From Globisporangium splendens (lineage: Eukaryota > Oomycota > Peronosporomycetes > Pythiales > Pythiaceae), in assembly GCA_006386115.1 (NCBI GenBank), contig VFIW01000085.1, positions 124,001 to 188,000 of the forward strand: 64,000 bases of DNA, given 5' to 3'. The notes below the pieces were generated by a model. The model was not told the origin of the DNA. It saw only the letters and a list, made by a program, of their open reading frames with translations, and did no database searches. Shown one piece after another: positions 33,205-44,567 of the stretch (position 1 is the first letter of the stretch; each line of letters starts with the position of its first letter). A program made the position numbers and the translations under genes.

Positions 33205-33358
33205 TCGTTGAGCTTGGTGTTTCGGGTGACGTGTTCCCCCACCCGGAAACACCTCTGTTACGACGCGGAATCATCCACAGCAACCAAAGACCTACGCACA
33301 AGCTGCGACAGCGAAGCCTTTCAGCTCACCCCTGCTGAAACCGATCGACGCAGGCAAT
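33205..33358 (+). mobile_element. short antisense LINE ORF1 fragment
   Basis: The plus strand from TTGAGCTTGGTGTTTCGGG to GATCGACGCAGGCAA matches the central part of the minus-strand ORF1 copy near 26780-26620, at roughly 85 percent by eye. It is therefore inverted relative to the LINE at 28-33 kb and forms that element's broken 5' boundary. Confidence 0.65.
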
Positions 33359-33399
33359 GCACGAGCACAACCTAAACTTGATATTGTCGGCGCTGGTGC

Positions 33400-34192
33400 G
33401 TCGTACCTGAAGTACTACCGCGCTTCCACTCCGCAGCCAGCGACGGGACGGCGTGAGCGACGCACTTCTTGGTGAGTCACTTCGGATTTTCCTCACTCTC
33501 ACTGCCGTGGCCACCGCAACCACCGTCGATGCAATCGTTAAAAAGACCGCGGAGTTGACGCACAGTATCAGCGACCTAGGCGCTTTCCGCTATTTTGCGC
33601 GGGTGGCTCTACGGGAGCTGGAAGAACTTGCCAACAATGAGTGCAACCAAGCAGAATCCGAATGCGAATACTTGCGTAATGAAGCGGCTGTTCTGTCTTT
33701 CAAGCAAGCCAAAGTGACTCCAACTCGAGGCAACGAGAGAGCAAAAAAAACGACCTTTAAAGCGAGCTGGCAAAGCAAGACGATCTAGCTGAAAAGCACT
33801 GCGAGTGGGCCGTCGCTTGCGACTCTGACATCGAGCAAATCAATACTGATGTCCAGCACCAAGAGCAACTCGAGGAGGAAGCCGAGGAGCGACTGAAAGG
33901 CGCGCAAGATGATTCGAGCAGCGTGTAGGAGGCCAGAAACGGCACGGTCCAGTGCATCGACACGCTGTGCGCAAAGATCGACAATCTTAATGGCGAGGTA
34001 GCAGAGTGCGAAGAGCGAATCACCCAGTGCGAACAAAATATCTCGATGCTCGGGAAACGGATGATCAGTTTCCAGAACCTGCGAATCGAATTGGCCACGC
34101 TGCGCTCCACATACGCGTTCCTTGACGACAGCGTTGATATGGTCGAGGAACTGCAGGATCTTGACGAAGCGCGAGAGTGCTTGAGGATTTAA
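33400..34192 (+). pseudogene. broken coiled-coil gene next to the LINE island
   Basis: A first block (about 33453-33740) reads as a helical Glu/Ala/Leu-rich protein (RELEELANNECNQAESECEYL). After an A-rich run (33747-33754) the frame changes. A second block (33785-34192) continues as coiled coil (LAEKHCEWAVACDSDIEQIN, EELQDLDEARECLRI) but is interrupted by TAG at 33926-33928. Frameshift plus nonsense, and a 5' end lost at the LINE boundary, make it a pseudogene. Parent family not recognised. Confidence 0.62.
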
Positions 34193-34564
34193 AGCGCTGC
34201 GTTTACTCCGAGTACTAACGTTGGCGCCATGATCCCCAGCGCATTTGTGTGCGTAATTAGATGGTGCCCGACAAGTCGGTGAACAGCTTTCGCGTCTGTC
34301 GCCTTCCATCGTACTTCACCAACCAAATTGCAACTCGTTTATTTGTGGGGTTCTACTCGAGTCCCATAAAATTGCAAGCAGCCACTATTAAATAGAAGTC
34401 TAGTCGTCCATGCAAAGTTCCACGTCCGTTATGACATAGGGACTTGCACAATTCTGCACACGGACACAAAACTATTTACGGATGTTTTTCATTTATGGGA
34501 TCCCTCTGTCCGTTATTCACCAGTCCGCCATTTGACACGCTGTGCTCGTGTTGATTCAGTGGCG
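34193..34564. other. intergenic region
   Basis: About 370 bp upstream of the mitochondrial carrier. Nothing coding or repetitive is recognised. Confidence 0.5.
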
Positions 34565-35554
34565 ATGGCAACGACGGACCGCGCGCAGCGCCTGAACGCG
34601 CTGCAGCACGGCGCCATCGGCTCGCTCTCGGGCATGATCGAGGTGATGCTGCAGCAGCCGACGATCGCCATGAAGAACGCCGTGCAGGTGCGGACCCGTG
34701 GCTCTCTCTGTGTCTCTTTGTACATCACGTGCCTCCACGCTTTCACCTCATTCTCTCACTGCTCTCACTCTCTTTCGTCATAATACTCACAGCAAGGCAA
34801 GCCGATCCCGTGGTCCGTGCCGACGCTCTATCGGGGCGTGGGTGTGTCGCTCGCGTCGATCGCACCTATCTGCGCCGTGCAGTTCGGCGTCAACGGCAAG
34901 CTGCTCGCGCTCGCGGCACAGCGCGGCGAAGGTGGCAAGGAAGCGCTGCTTGCGCCCGACCAGCTCAAGATCGCGTGCGGCGCCATGGCCGGTGTCGCAT
35001 CGGCGCTGCTGGGCTCTCCGGGTGAGCTCGTCATGACGCTGCAGCAGAACAATGGGAGAAGCTTCGGTGCGACCGTGCGCGAGGTCGTGGGCTCGTTCGG
35101 CGTCGCGCGGCTCTTCCGCGGTCTCGAAGCCACTGCCGTGCGCGATGGCGTCTGGTGCGCGAGTTACTTGGCGCTCGGCCCCGTGCTCACGGAGAAGCTG
35201 CACACGGCGAGCCCGCAGGTGTTTGGCTCTATTGACTCGGCGACCGCGTCGCAGAAGACGTCGGCGTCCGTCGTCGGCAGCATCCTCGCGGGGCTCGTCA
35301 CCGTGTACGCGACGCAGCCCGTGGACACCGTGAAAACCGTGATGCAGGGCGAAGCCATGAGCGTCGGCAGGAACGCGCCTGGCGCGCTCGCGGTCGCCAA
35401 GCGTATCTACAATGAAGGTGGCTGGCGACGGTTCTACAAGGGCTCGGTGCCGCGTGGCGTGCGGCTCGTCGGCGCCGTGTTTATCCTGGGCCAAGCGCGC
35501 AACCAACTCGAAGCGCTCTTTGACGAGCACGAATTGCTCAAAAACGTCGTGTAA
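34565..35554 (+). CDS. mitochondrial carrier family (SLC25) protein, two exons
   Basis: Exon 1 is 34565-34687 (to NAVQ) and exon 2 is 34793-35554. The intron has a GTGCGG donor and a CTCACAG acceptor in phase 0. 294 residues, the standard size for three tandem carrier repeats. The third repeat has the canonical TQPVDTVKTVMQ. The first (QQPTIAMKNAVQ) and second (GSPGELVMTLQQ) carry altered PX(D/E)XX(K/R) signatures. RGVGVSLASIAPICAVQFGV and RGLEATAVRDGVWCASYLAL are the even-numbered helices. The protein would exchange a metabolite across the inner mitochondrial membrane; substrate not identifiable. Confidence 0.87.
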
Positions 35555-35644
35555 ATAGACAAATACACTGCGCATTAGAGACGCCATTGCTTATCTAGTG
35601 TTGGTGGTGGGTATTTGCATTTTAATGATAGCAAGAGAGTTGCT

Positions 35645-38515
35645 TCAAGACACGTTGCAGTGGCAAGTCGCGATGGATCTCTGCGGGTATGGCGATGTAC
35701 TGTCGGTACGCACCATGTCGCCTTGATGCGGCGTCGTGACGCGGATCTTGCCGCTCGCGGATCCGGCGGCTTTCCCATAGCGCACGATCGGGACGTCAAA
35801 TGGCACGAACCGCGGACGAGCGAGGCAATACTTGTCCAGCGAGAGCGTTGTCACACCTGCGGCACACGTGCGAATTGGAACACGGTGAGATATGCAAGTC
35901 TTCCGGACAGACAAAGAGAGCATGGACGCACCTAGGATATCGTCAGCCGAGGTCGTGTCGTAGTCCATGAACAGCAGAATGAGGTGCACGAGCTTCACGT
36001 CTTTTTCCTCGGCGCATTGCACGTAGAGCTTGGGTACTTACTCGTCGCGCCATCTGTGACACACACACAAAGTAGAGAGAAGGTTCGAGATTGGAGGCGC
36101 GCACAAGCCGCGATGTTGTGTGGACAGCCTTCTTACGCAGGCAAGAGCGTGCTCATGATGGTCGTCGTGGACGGATGGCTTCCCGATGGTTCTACTTGCA
36201 GCGCATGCTGAGGCACCGAGTAGAATTTGATCTGAAAAAGACACAAGCAGCATTTAGTGTTCACCTCCATGCTTTCGACGTGTCATGTAAAAGAAGCCAC
36301 ACTTACATAGGGATCGCTGAGCCCCGTCATGTCCATGCCGATCAGGTCCTTTGCGCAGAGTTCGATGATCTCAACGCGTGTCGCTTGCGCCGTAGACAAC
36401 GTCGTATTCAAGGCGATCGGCGGCGTCGGAGTGATGAGAAATTCGGCGCGCACGGGCTTGTGATCGCTCGACGAAATCGACTCGATGCATGTGAAGCGCT
36501 GCAATTTCAGGTGAGCTCGGCGTCCTGGCAAGGATTTATGCAGCACACGGTCGCAGTACGATGGAATCCGTTGTGGCTGAAGTTAAGCCACACAAAACTT
36601 TGGTAAGTCCGTGTAAAATTGTCTGCGCTCGCAACATAATGTCAGGATACGCACATTGTACTCGTCGGGGGCATGACGAATGCGTTTGAACGTCAGCGGA
36701 AACAGCGCTGGCCGCAATTCTCATCCCGAGAGCGCTTTCTTTTCTTCGATCTGATGCTTGAGCTGGTCGTTGCTGTTCAAAAGCGCCCACTTCTCGGCGC
36801 GTACGCACGCCAACACCTCAGCAAAGTGCTGCTCGCTTGAGCGCTCACGAGGCTTGGTGTAGTTGAGATCGACGCGATAGTTGAGGTCGCCGAACCAGAA
36901 GTAGTGGTCGAATTGGTGGTCCAACGAAACTTTCTTCATCGCGAAATTGGTTCCGAGGATACTCGCGCACTGTTGTAAATGAGGAGAGTCAAGGGAATAC
37001 GCAAAGAGCCTAAGGTCATGGATCTCATGACGGTCAGAGTCAAGGTACAATTTCACAACTTACATCGCTATTGCGTTTGTCGAGAAATTTCTGGTCCTGG
37101 TGCGCCGCGAGATGGCAGTTCACAAAGCAAAGCGATGTGTCCTGTACCACCATTTTGAAGATCAGTACGCCCTGGTGGCAACATAAGATAGCACACAAAG
37201 ACAAAGCGCATTGCGTTGAGTCCTTAAGGCACACATCTCCATGCAATCAGCATCCCTCATTACCTTGTCCCCGAGGACACTGCCAAGTCCCGCAGGCACC
37301 GTTGCCTTCTCGATCCCGGTCACAGAATGCTTTGTCTGCACGTACACGAATAGCCGCATCTCCATGAGCTCCACTTTGCCCACGAGCGCAAACTTGTCGC
37401 CCAGGTGCAGGTACAGCTGCCGGTTGAACGGGTAATCGAGCACCTCGGCTACCGAGTCGCGCAGATTTGTGCTTACTTGGCGCACCAGTTTTGACACTTT
37501 TCGGATCGACTTCTTCGTGCGAGACCGCTTGACGATCACATCGCCGGTCGCCAACGGTGCATGTGCCACTCCACTATCACTGGGACTTCCACTACCTTGT
37601 TCACGGTCCGCCATGGCGTCGTCACCATCAATTCGTTGGGATAGCGAGTGTTTTCTAAGGTTCGAAGCACTGGCCATGGATGCTTCGCGAGCCAATCTTC
37701 GGGCAGTCGCGAGCGCCGCATCGAGCTCGTCCTCGTTCTCGTTTGCTGCTGTGTCAGCATCACCGTCGTCTGCGCCGCCAGTGTCTCCATCACAATCGGA
37801 ACCAACATCACCGTGGTCCTCGTTTTCGCTTTCCCAGTCTCTCGTTCGGAACCTAGTACGCGGCGAGGACTGCGGGTCGCTGGGACCCAGAGTATCAGTA
37901 TCGGACAATGCTGACGGTGACGGCGCCATTGTCGCCGTGCTTGTCCGCGAAGATAAAACGCCAGCGTCTTCGGGACCGACGTCGCAACTGGAGGATTTCT
38001 CGCGGTAGCTGCTCTCTTGGAGCCCGACGACGATGACGTCAAAATCGCCGCCGTCTTCAGGGATCCAGTCGTGGATCTTGCTGGCATGCTTTGGTGGTAT
38101 CGCATTGCCAACGTTCCATGACGCAACGAGGATTTTCAACAGCGGAATATTGGGTGCCGTCGTTGGGTTTGCAGCTGGGGTACTGGTTCCATTGACGGTG
38201 GCGCCAATACCGGCCTTGGGCGAGAAAAATGAACCGCGGCGCGATCTTGGATCAGGACGAGGAGAAGCCGACGCCTGTGGTTTTGGAGTAGGAGAGGGGT
38301 TGCTGTCAGCGAATTGCTGAGCATTCTCGGCATTTTGAGTGGAGTCCGCAAGCTGTAGACATAGAGCGACAATGTTGGATATGTTGAGTCGCATAAAGGG
38401 ATGAGAAGTTGCCAGTACAAGTTAAGCATCCACGCACTAAACCACGTAAAGCTCGGTCGCATACGTTGACCTCGACGTGCTCTACATGAGCCACTCTTGG
38501 CTCGTTTTCACTCAT
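35645..38515 (-). pseudogene. inositol-polyphosphate 5-phosphatase with C2 domain; two in-frame stop codons
   Basis: Exons: 38515-38465, 38352-37264, 37171-37064, 36969-36655, 36576-36307, 36231-36137, 36053-35932 and 35856-35645. All splice phases agree. The phosphatase core is complete: ASWNVGNA, VGLQESSY, FVNCHLAAHQDQKFLDKRNSD (split by an intron just after), FWFGDLNYRVD, PSYCDRVLHKS and SSDHKPV. A long acidic/Ser insert follows VGLQE. A C2 domain (VEIIELCAKDLIGMDMTGLS to ADDILGGVTLSL) and a basic tail end the protein. TGA at 36721-36723 (in ALSG-stop-ELRPALFP) and TAA at 36038-36040 (in WRDE-stop-VPKLYVQC) interrupt the frame, at spots where the flanking family motifs continue. A real knockout, a null allele or base errors would all explain it. 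The intact enzyme would hydrolyse the 5-phosphate of phosphoinositides. Confidence 0.8.
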
Positions 38516-38885
38516 CTTCAGTATCGGTTGGCTGCACGGAAAACTTGTGGCTGCAAGACAAAATGAGCACGCGAGGTGTGGTCCTGCTCAGCTGGTGGTG
38601 CTCTTGTGTCTTCGTCCTGGTGCGTGCCTCCGTGCTGCAAAGCTAGCAGGTTGTGTGCGTAGCAGAACTACCAATCGGAAAAGGACGTACCTGCGTTTGC
38701 TCTTTCCACTTGCAACAGCATGATGAAGAGCTATTTTCTGCTCTGCGTTTCATTTTTTCTTGTGCTGTCTCGTTTAAAAATATCCAAACAAGGCGAGAGA
38801 CCGAGCACGGTGATATTTGGGTGGACGCCGAGATAAATTGATTTCGCCATTTCGCGATGAGTGAGGGCAGAGTCGGTCTAGTGAT
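38516..38885. other. intergenic region
   Basis: About 370 bp between the 5-phosphatase start and the kinesin 3' end. No coding signal is recognised. Confidence 0.5.
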
Positions 38886-41800
38886 CTAGTGGCTTGCATT
38901 CGCGGGAAGGCAGGCTGCCGTTGCACCTGCAGGGGCGGCGTTGGAAAAATTCATAGCTTCGTTAGGATGCATGGCTGCGACGTCAGCACTCTTCGACTCG
39001 CTGGATTTGTCGGAGTTGAGGATGAAATCCGTCGCTTTGGCTGACTCGAGCTGTTTCCGAGGCGTACAGCTACTACTAGGCTGCAACGAATGCGTGCCAA
39101 TTTCTAACACCTGCTCCACTGCAAGCACGGTTAAAGGAGTCGGTCGTTTGGGTGCGTTACTTTAGAAAGTATCAGTAGCGACACACGAACAGATTGGAGA
39201 ATGTCACTTCGTGAAGAGTAGAGAAAGAATTTGTTGTTGGCTTGCTCACGTACCTGCCCACTTTGGCCATGAACTACTCCTTCAAAAACGCAATCTCCTC
39301 GTTTGCGTCTACCAGGCTTTTCTCCAATTGCTGGCGTTTTGCACTTAGCTCTGAACAGAATCAAATACGACACGAGAATTGGCCAGGATGTTCATTTGCC
39401 AAGCTTGCAGTGGATTTAGCGTACCTTCGTAGAACAGTTTCGCTGGTGAATCACAGACATAGACGATCGGTACACCGCGATTAGTCCATATGCACACACA
39501 GCACATAAAAATCAAAAAGCCATTACTTACCTTTGCCATCCCCACTAAGCTGTGCGTAAATGGCGGGGTTCTTTGTCGAGATCTTGTCCTTCGGTGGGTC
39601 CAGAATGTACGGGTTCACGTATATCTGAAACTCAATGCGCGTATTCTGGAGGTAGTCAACGAATTGCTGTGTGACGCAGCTCACGTGGTGGATCCCTTCG
39701 TAGTTGAACACTGGGCTCCGCGTGTTCTGCTCCACGGTTTCCGTCGTGAACAGCTCCCCGAGAAACTCGTACTGACAGTACACCAAGTCGGTGATCAGCG
39801 GGAGCCCTGTGGCACCTTTGATCTGGATTTTGAAAGTCCAGGGTTTGCCAAGTAGATCACTTGGACCTTCGACGTCCATTACGTCGTCTTCGTTGTGCTT
39901 TTCGATGTCAGGCGACGACAACGGGATCCAAAGTACCTCGAGTTTTCCTATGGTATTGAACGGCGATACGGCCAATTTGATACTTAGATAGGATTCCTCC
40001 GGATCCGCCTCTAGGTTATAGAGCAAGTACTCTGGGAATGTCGTCGCACTGCCGACATGGAACGAGTTATCGAAGAGGAGTGTGATCGGGTCGTGACCTT
40101 CGGGGGATTCGTACTCACGGTCATTCATGATGGCATTTTTGAGGAACGCGACTTCATCTTTCAGCAGCGCGTGCGCTTTCACGAATTCAAACACATCCAA
40201 GAAAATGGTCTCGTCTGTGGCCATGTTGTACACCTTGACTTTAACCTTGGGGATCCCGCCGCTATTTTTCTCATCCACCGAGCTGCTCTGTAGTGCGGTC
40301 TCGAAGCTCAGTACATCACGATTGAGTGCTTTGACGATTTGCTGTAGCTCGACAATCTTTGGCAGCACTTCACGTAGTTCTTGGTCATTCACTTGACGCG
40401 CAAGCAACTCTTTCTCCTTCTTTGCACCGATCGCCACCGCTGCTTCCTGCGCACCAGCTTGGAGATCGGGCAGCGGTGCCAAACTACCGGCTGCCTCGCG
40501 CTCCACCTTTTGCTTTTCCCAATTGGCTTTCTCTTCTTCAAATTTCTTCATCTGGGCTTGCAACTCCACTATCGTCGCATTGTCCACGGTTTGCAACGCT
40601 TTTTGGTACTCGGCAGCAGCATCGTCTGCAGTTGGAGGTTCTTGCTGGGCAAGCTCGCGTCCTGGGTACATAAACGGCGTCAGCTCGTTGCCGATCACGA
40701 CGCGATCAAACGCCGTGAGCTCTTGACGCAAGCCCTTTTCTAGCTTTTTCCCATTATGCATGACGTCGCCAGCGCCAGCGACCACACTGATCGTCTCGCC
40801 GTCGTTTTCGTCGGTAAACGTGCAATGGCCGTCGGCGATGCTGAGCGACATCGGTTTGATATCGCCCTGCATTCCGCCGACCGTAATGTGGGGCTTGTCG
40901 AGCAAAAACATAAAACGCTTGGATCGGTACGCATCGACGTCGAGGTCGATCAAGTACGGCGATTTGGTCTCGGACTCAAAATGGTACAAATGGATGCCAC
41001 GTTTCCCGTATTCCTCGCGCTGGCGCTGCATCATTTCATCCTGGGTATTTCTTTTCCCGACGCCGCTGCCGTCACTCTCACCACTGACCACTTTTTCCAG
41101 TTCTCGCTGTTTCATGTTTAGTAACTCACTCAGCTGATCCACTTGGGACGTATCCATGCCACTTCCGTCATGGCCGGCCATTACTGCTCCTCCACCATCA
41201 CCTCTTTCGGCTCGGATCTTGGCCATGCGCTCATTCTCTTCCTTGAGCTGGTTCACGAGCATCTTCATTTGCTCCAGTTCGGCCATGAGTTTGCGTTCGG
41301 CTGCACTCGCTGCAGCTGACGCCTTCTTTGGCTGCAGCTTGATCACGGACGCGTTTTTCGCGAAACCCAGCGTCGAGAACGTGTATCCGTGGAATTTGAC
41401 TTCGGGGCGAATCGCGCAAAACAAGTGCGTCCGCGCTTGCAGCATCGTGTCTTTGAGGTATTTACAGAGGAAGTACGAATCACAACCCGGGATCGACACA
41501 CCCGGTTTCAGCTTGTTGGCCATGACTGCTTCGGCCATCTTCATGAAAAATTGAGCCATCTCGGTCAGCGACAAGTTAATTTTCTTGCCTCGGTCCTGCA
41601 ATTCCTTGGATTTCGAGGCATCAGGATGTGGGCCGATGTACTTGTGCTCGATCTCGTCGCTGTCAAACACGATTTTCTTGTGCTCAGCATACACGATATC
41701 TCCTGCGGGTTCAGTGCCTGCAAGATCGCAGACATACACGCGTCCGCGCTGCTTCATGCCCTCACGTTCCGGGTCGGGTTTCTCAGCCTCGAGCGTCATT

Positions 41801-42662
41801 ATGCAATGGCCGCGCGTCGACTGGTGGCTAAGCCGCGTCTGCGCGATCGCCTTTTTCGCGTTCGCAGCCATGAAATTCTTGCGCAGATCGTTCCAATCTT
41901 TCAGCACAACAGATTGGCACCATTCAATGCCCGTAAACCCATCGGCGTCTTTGCGCATCCCGGATTTGTACTGCTGCTCCTGCGTCACGGGCGACATGAG
42001 GTCGCGCACCGTGTTGACAACGTTCTGGAAGTATTTCATCGAGATTTTCCAGCCATCCTGCTTCTCCTTAAACAACTCGTACGCCAGACGCGGAAAATCC
42101 CCCACTATATGATGATCAAGTTGGTGTAGAAACACAGCATGAATAATGGTGATCAGCATATCGAGCCGAGGACAAATACGCACCAATGGTTGGGGCTCTT
42201 CGTGCTTAAACCACGCTTCGGGAATGTCTACTGCATCTGGCTGTGAACATACGTAAGCGAGAGTAATTGGGACAGTGTCAAGGTATCAAGAACACTCAGC
42301 AGCAGCCTACGTACTCCAAACACGATGAAGGTCTTGCCCGAGCCCGAGAGTCCGTACGCAAACAGCACGACGGCATTGCCCGACAACAAGTCGGATTTGA
42401 TTTCGAGTCCGACGCTGTCGTACGCAGCTTGCTGGTCAATCAGCGTCACCTGGTCGACCTCGGGCGGATCACCATGCACGTGCCACTGGTATCCGTAGGC
42501 GCTCCACCATGCGTAACTGAACCCAAAGCGCGTGGTCGAGTGCGTCGAGTTGATCAATTGCACTTCGCCCTCTTCTTCGGCGCTTTGCGTGAGCACAACA
42601 CCGAGCTTGTCGTCGCACGTGAATGGACGACAGCGGATCGAGACCTTGATACTCACGCTCAT
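38886..42662 (-). CDS. kinesin-like motor protein with FHA domain; in-frame TAG near C terminus
   Basis: Exons: 42662-42315, 42240-39531, an 18-nt microexon 39442-39425, 39350-39254 and 39159-38886; every junction is in phase. The motor has the P-loop FAYGLSGSGKTF (about 104-115), switch I-like HQSTRGHC and switch II DLAGTE. Coiled coil (AERKLMAELEQMKMLVNQL) follows, then an FHA domain (about 560-650, HITVGG ... DGHCTFTDEN ... MHNGKKL), and a KIF1-type C-terminal region with a C2-like part (WTFKIQIKGATGLPLITDL). This domain order fits kinesin-3. A TAG at 39274-39276 interrupts FLKE-stop-FMAKVG, about 98 codons before the exon-defined end. The product may stop at about 1,050 residues or the stop may be an error or null allele. 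Confidence 0.8.
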
Positions 42663-43061
42663 TGTTCAACGACCACGATAGCAACGACGACAGCTCGATT
42701 TCTACGGAGATTCGCTATCACAAGACGAAATGACTCGGTGGTGGTTTCCCTGTTTGGTCTAAAGTGGATCCAAAGGGTGGTGTCGAAACGGCACGATGAA
42801 TCGATGCTGCTATTGAGTCGTGAAACGAAGCGTCGAGCCAGTCACATAGCCTGAATACGTGATGTGAATTGCACACTGAGAATAAGGTGAGATTGCAGAT
42901 GATAGCTCTATAAACAATATTCACTCACCAAAGTATCCGTGCGTGAGGGTATTACATGCTTCATGGCATGATTGCTTTGCTTTTCGTCTTCTCCTCTACA
43001 AGCGTCTGTGCTCGCTCTTTTTCCTCGAACGCATCTACAACACTGAACAACTCACTCCCTT
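42663..43061. other. intergenic region
   Basis: 399 bp between the kinesin start and the aminotransferase stop. No gene is seen. Confidence 0.5.
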
Positions 43062-44567
43062 TTACTTCGAGACTACCTTGCATGCTTGCTCCATCTTCTC
43101 GAGGCATTCCGCTGCATGCTTTGGTTGGAACACCAACGACGGACGGAATCGAATCGCCTTGACACCACATCCACCAGACGCGACACCGAGGGACTTCAAG
43201 ACACCGACGAACGTGTTGCGAACAGCTTCAGTGGGGAAGTCCATAGCCAGGTAGGTGCCCTGGCCACGCACGTTCGAGATCAAATCTGGGTATTTAGCCT
43301 CGAGCTGCTTCAAGCCATCCTTCAGGAATTTGCCCGTGATTGCTGTGTTCTCAAGCAGCTTGTCTTGTTCGACGGCTTCCAAGAAAGCTTGGAGCGAGAT
43401 CATCTTGGATGGATCGCCCATCCACGTGTTGAAAATACGGAAGCCTTCACTGAGTCGGAATTCTTCCTTGGCAAAGTATCCGCCGGTTTGCAATTTCTTA
43501 CTAAACGTGACGATGTCAGGTGGGTTCTCGAGTTCCCAGTGCTCATGAGCCCAGAATTTGCCCGTGCTGCCACCGCCAGTTTGCACTTCGTCCACGATGA
43601 ACGCGATGCCGTACTGCTCCGAGAGCGCACGCAGGCCGCGGAAAAACGTTGGGCTCGCGTAGTTGTCACCACCTTCGGCTTGAATGGGCTCGACGACCAT
43701 ACCAGCGATTTCCGAGTCCTTGTGGGTCTTCAGCAGATGCTCAACTTCCTCCAGGCACCGCGCTTCCTCAGCTTCGTTGAACGCCTGGTGAGCCTCCAGA
43801 GGGTATTTCAGCTTTGGGAACGACGCCACTGGCCAATCGAACGCTGGGATATCCACCTTGTGGATCGCTTTCGAGTGGGTCGTGGACATGCATCCCATCA
43901 ATCGTCCGTGGAATCCGCCCTGGAACGACAAAATGCTCAAGTTGGGACTTCCAGGTGCTTTGTTCTGCATCGAGGTCTCCAAATCGTGCGCAGTCGGTGG
44001 CTTGCCACCACGCTGCTTCGTTCGGTACCAGATAAACACCGCCTTGTACGCGTTCTCATTCGAGCACGAGCCGCACATGAGTGTGTTGATGTCCACGAGT
44101 CCCTTCGGCGCGACCTTGATCAGAGTGTTCTGGATGCGGTCCACCCAATCGGACGGTGGGAAGATCCCCAAGCATGGGCGTTGCGCGAGGATCGCCAGGT
44201 TCTTCGGATTCGACATGGCCGCAACAATACCCGGGTGGTTGTACCCGAGCGGCAACGACGCGATCTGGCCATAGATATCAAGGTACCGGTTACCATCCAC
44301 GTCCACGAGATAGTTGCCGCGACTCGCTTCGTAGTCGGCGAAGAAGTTGACGGCGGCCGAGTTCTGGATCGCGCCGAGCTGCTTCATGAGCGCCTTGGAC
44401 TTTGGACCTGGGATCTCGCTCGTGACCACGTGCGCGTGCGGGTACTCGTCGGGGAACGCGGGCATCGGAGTCGCAGGAAGCGACGCGAACCCGCGCGACG
44501 CCACGAGCGCGGACTTGGAGGCGCGCGCGCGGCGCAGCGACCGGAGGGTGAGGGACTGGAGCGCCAT
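43062..44567 (-). CDS. ABAT: 4-aminobutyrate aminotransferase (GABA transaminase), mitochondrial
   Basis: 501 residues, no introns. The ATG at 44567 opens a basic presequence ([19 protein letters not shown]) that predicts mitochondrial import; the frame extends upstream to other Met codons that lack that character. Class-III aminotransferase motifs are clear: [75 protein letters not shown] and the PLP lysine in [10 protein letters not shown] (about 355). The CX2C in MCGSCSNE matches the animal/fungal GABA-T cysteine pair. It converts GABA plus 2-oxoglutarate to succinate semialdehyde and glutamate, feeding the TCA cycle. Confidence 0.93.
   Translation of the reverse strand: MALQSLTLRSLRRARASKSALVASRGFASLPATPMPAFPDEYPHAHVVTSEIPGPKSKALMKQLGAIQNSAAVNFFADYEASRGNYLVDVDGNRYLDIYGQIASLPLGYNHPGIVAAMSNPKNLAILAQRPCLGIFPPSDWVDRIQNTLIKVAPKGLVDINTLMCGSCSNENAYKAVFIWYRTKQRGGKPPTAHDLETSMQNKAPGSPNLSILSFQGGFHGRLMGCMSTTHSKAIHKVDIPAFDWPVASFPKLKYPLEAHQAFNEAEEARCLEEVEHLLKTHKDSEIAGMVVEPIQAEGGDNYASPTFFRGLRALSEQYGIAFIVDEVQTGGGSTGKFWAHEHWELENPPDIVTFSKKLQTGGYFAKEEFRLSEGFRIFNTWMGDPSKMISLQAFLEAVEQDKLLENTAITGKFLKDGLKQLEAKYPDLISNVRGQGTYLAMDFPTEAVRNTFVGVLKSLGVASGGCGVKAIRFRPSLVFQPKHAAECLEKMEQACKVVSK

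Noticed and set aside
24614..33358. LTR retrotransposon or virus-derived element
   Set aside because: No LTRs, protease, integrase or capsid motifs; the endonuclease plus reverse transcriptase order is that of a LINE.
33926..39276. Alternative genetic code reading TAA/TAG/TGA as sense
   Set aside because: Other genes in the window end at all three stop codons with natural C termini, so reassignment does not fit.
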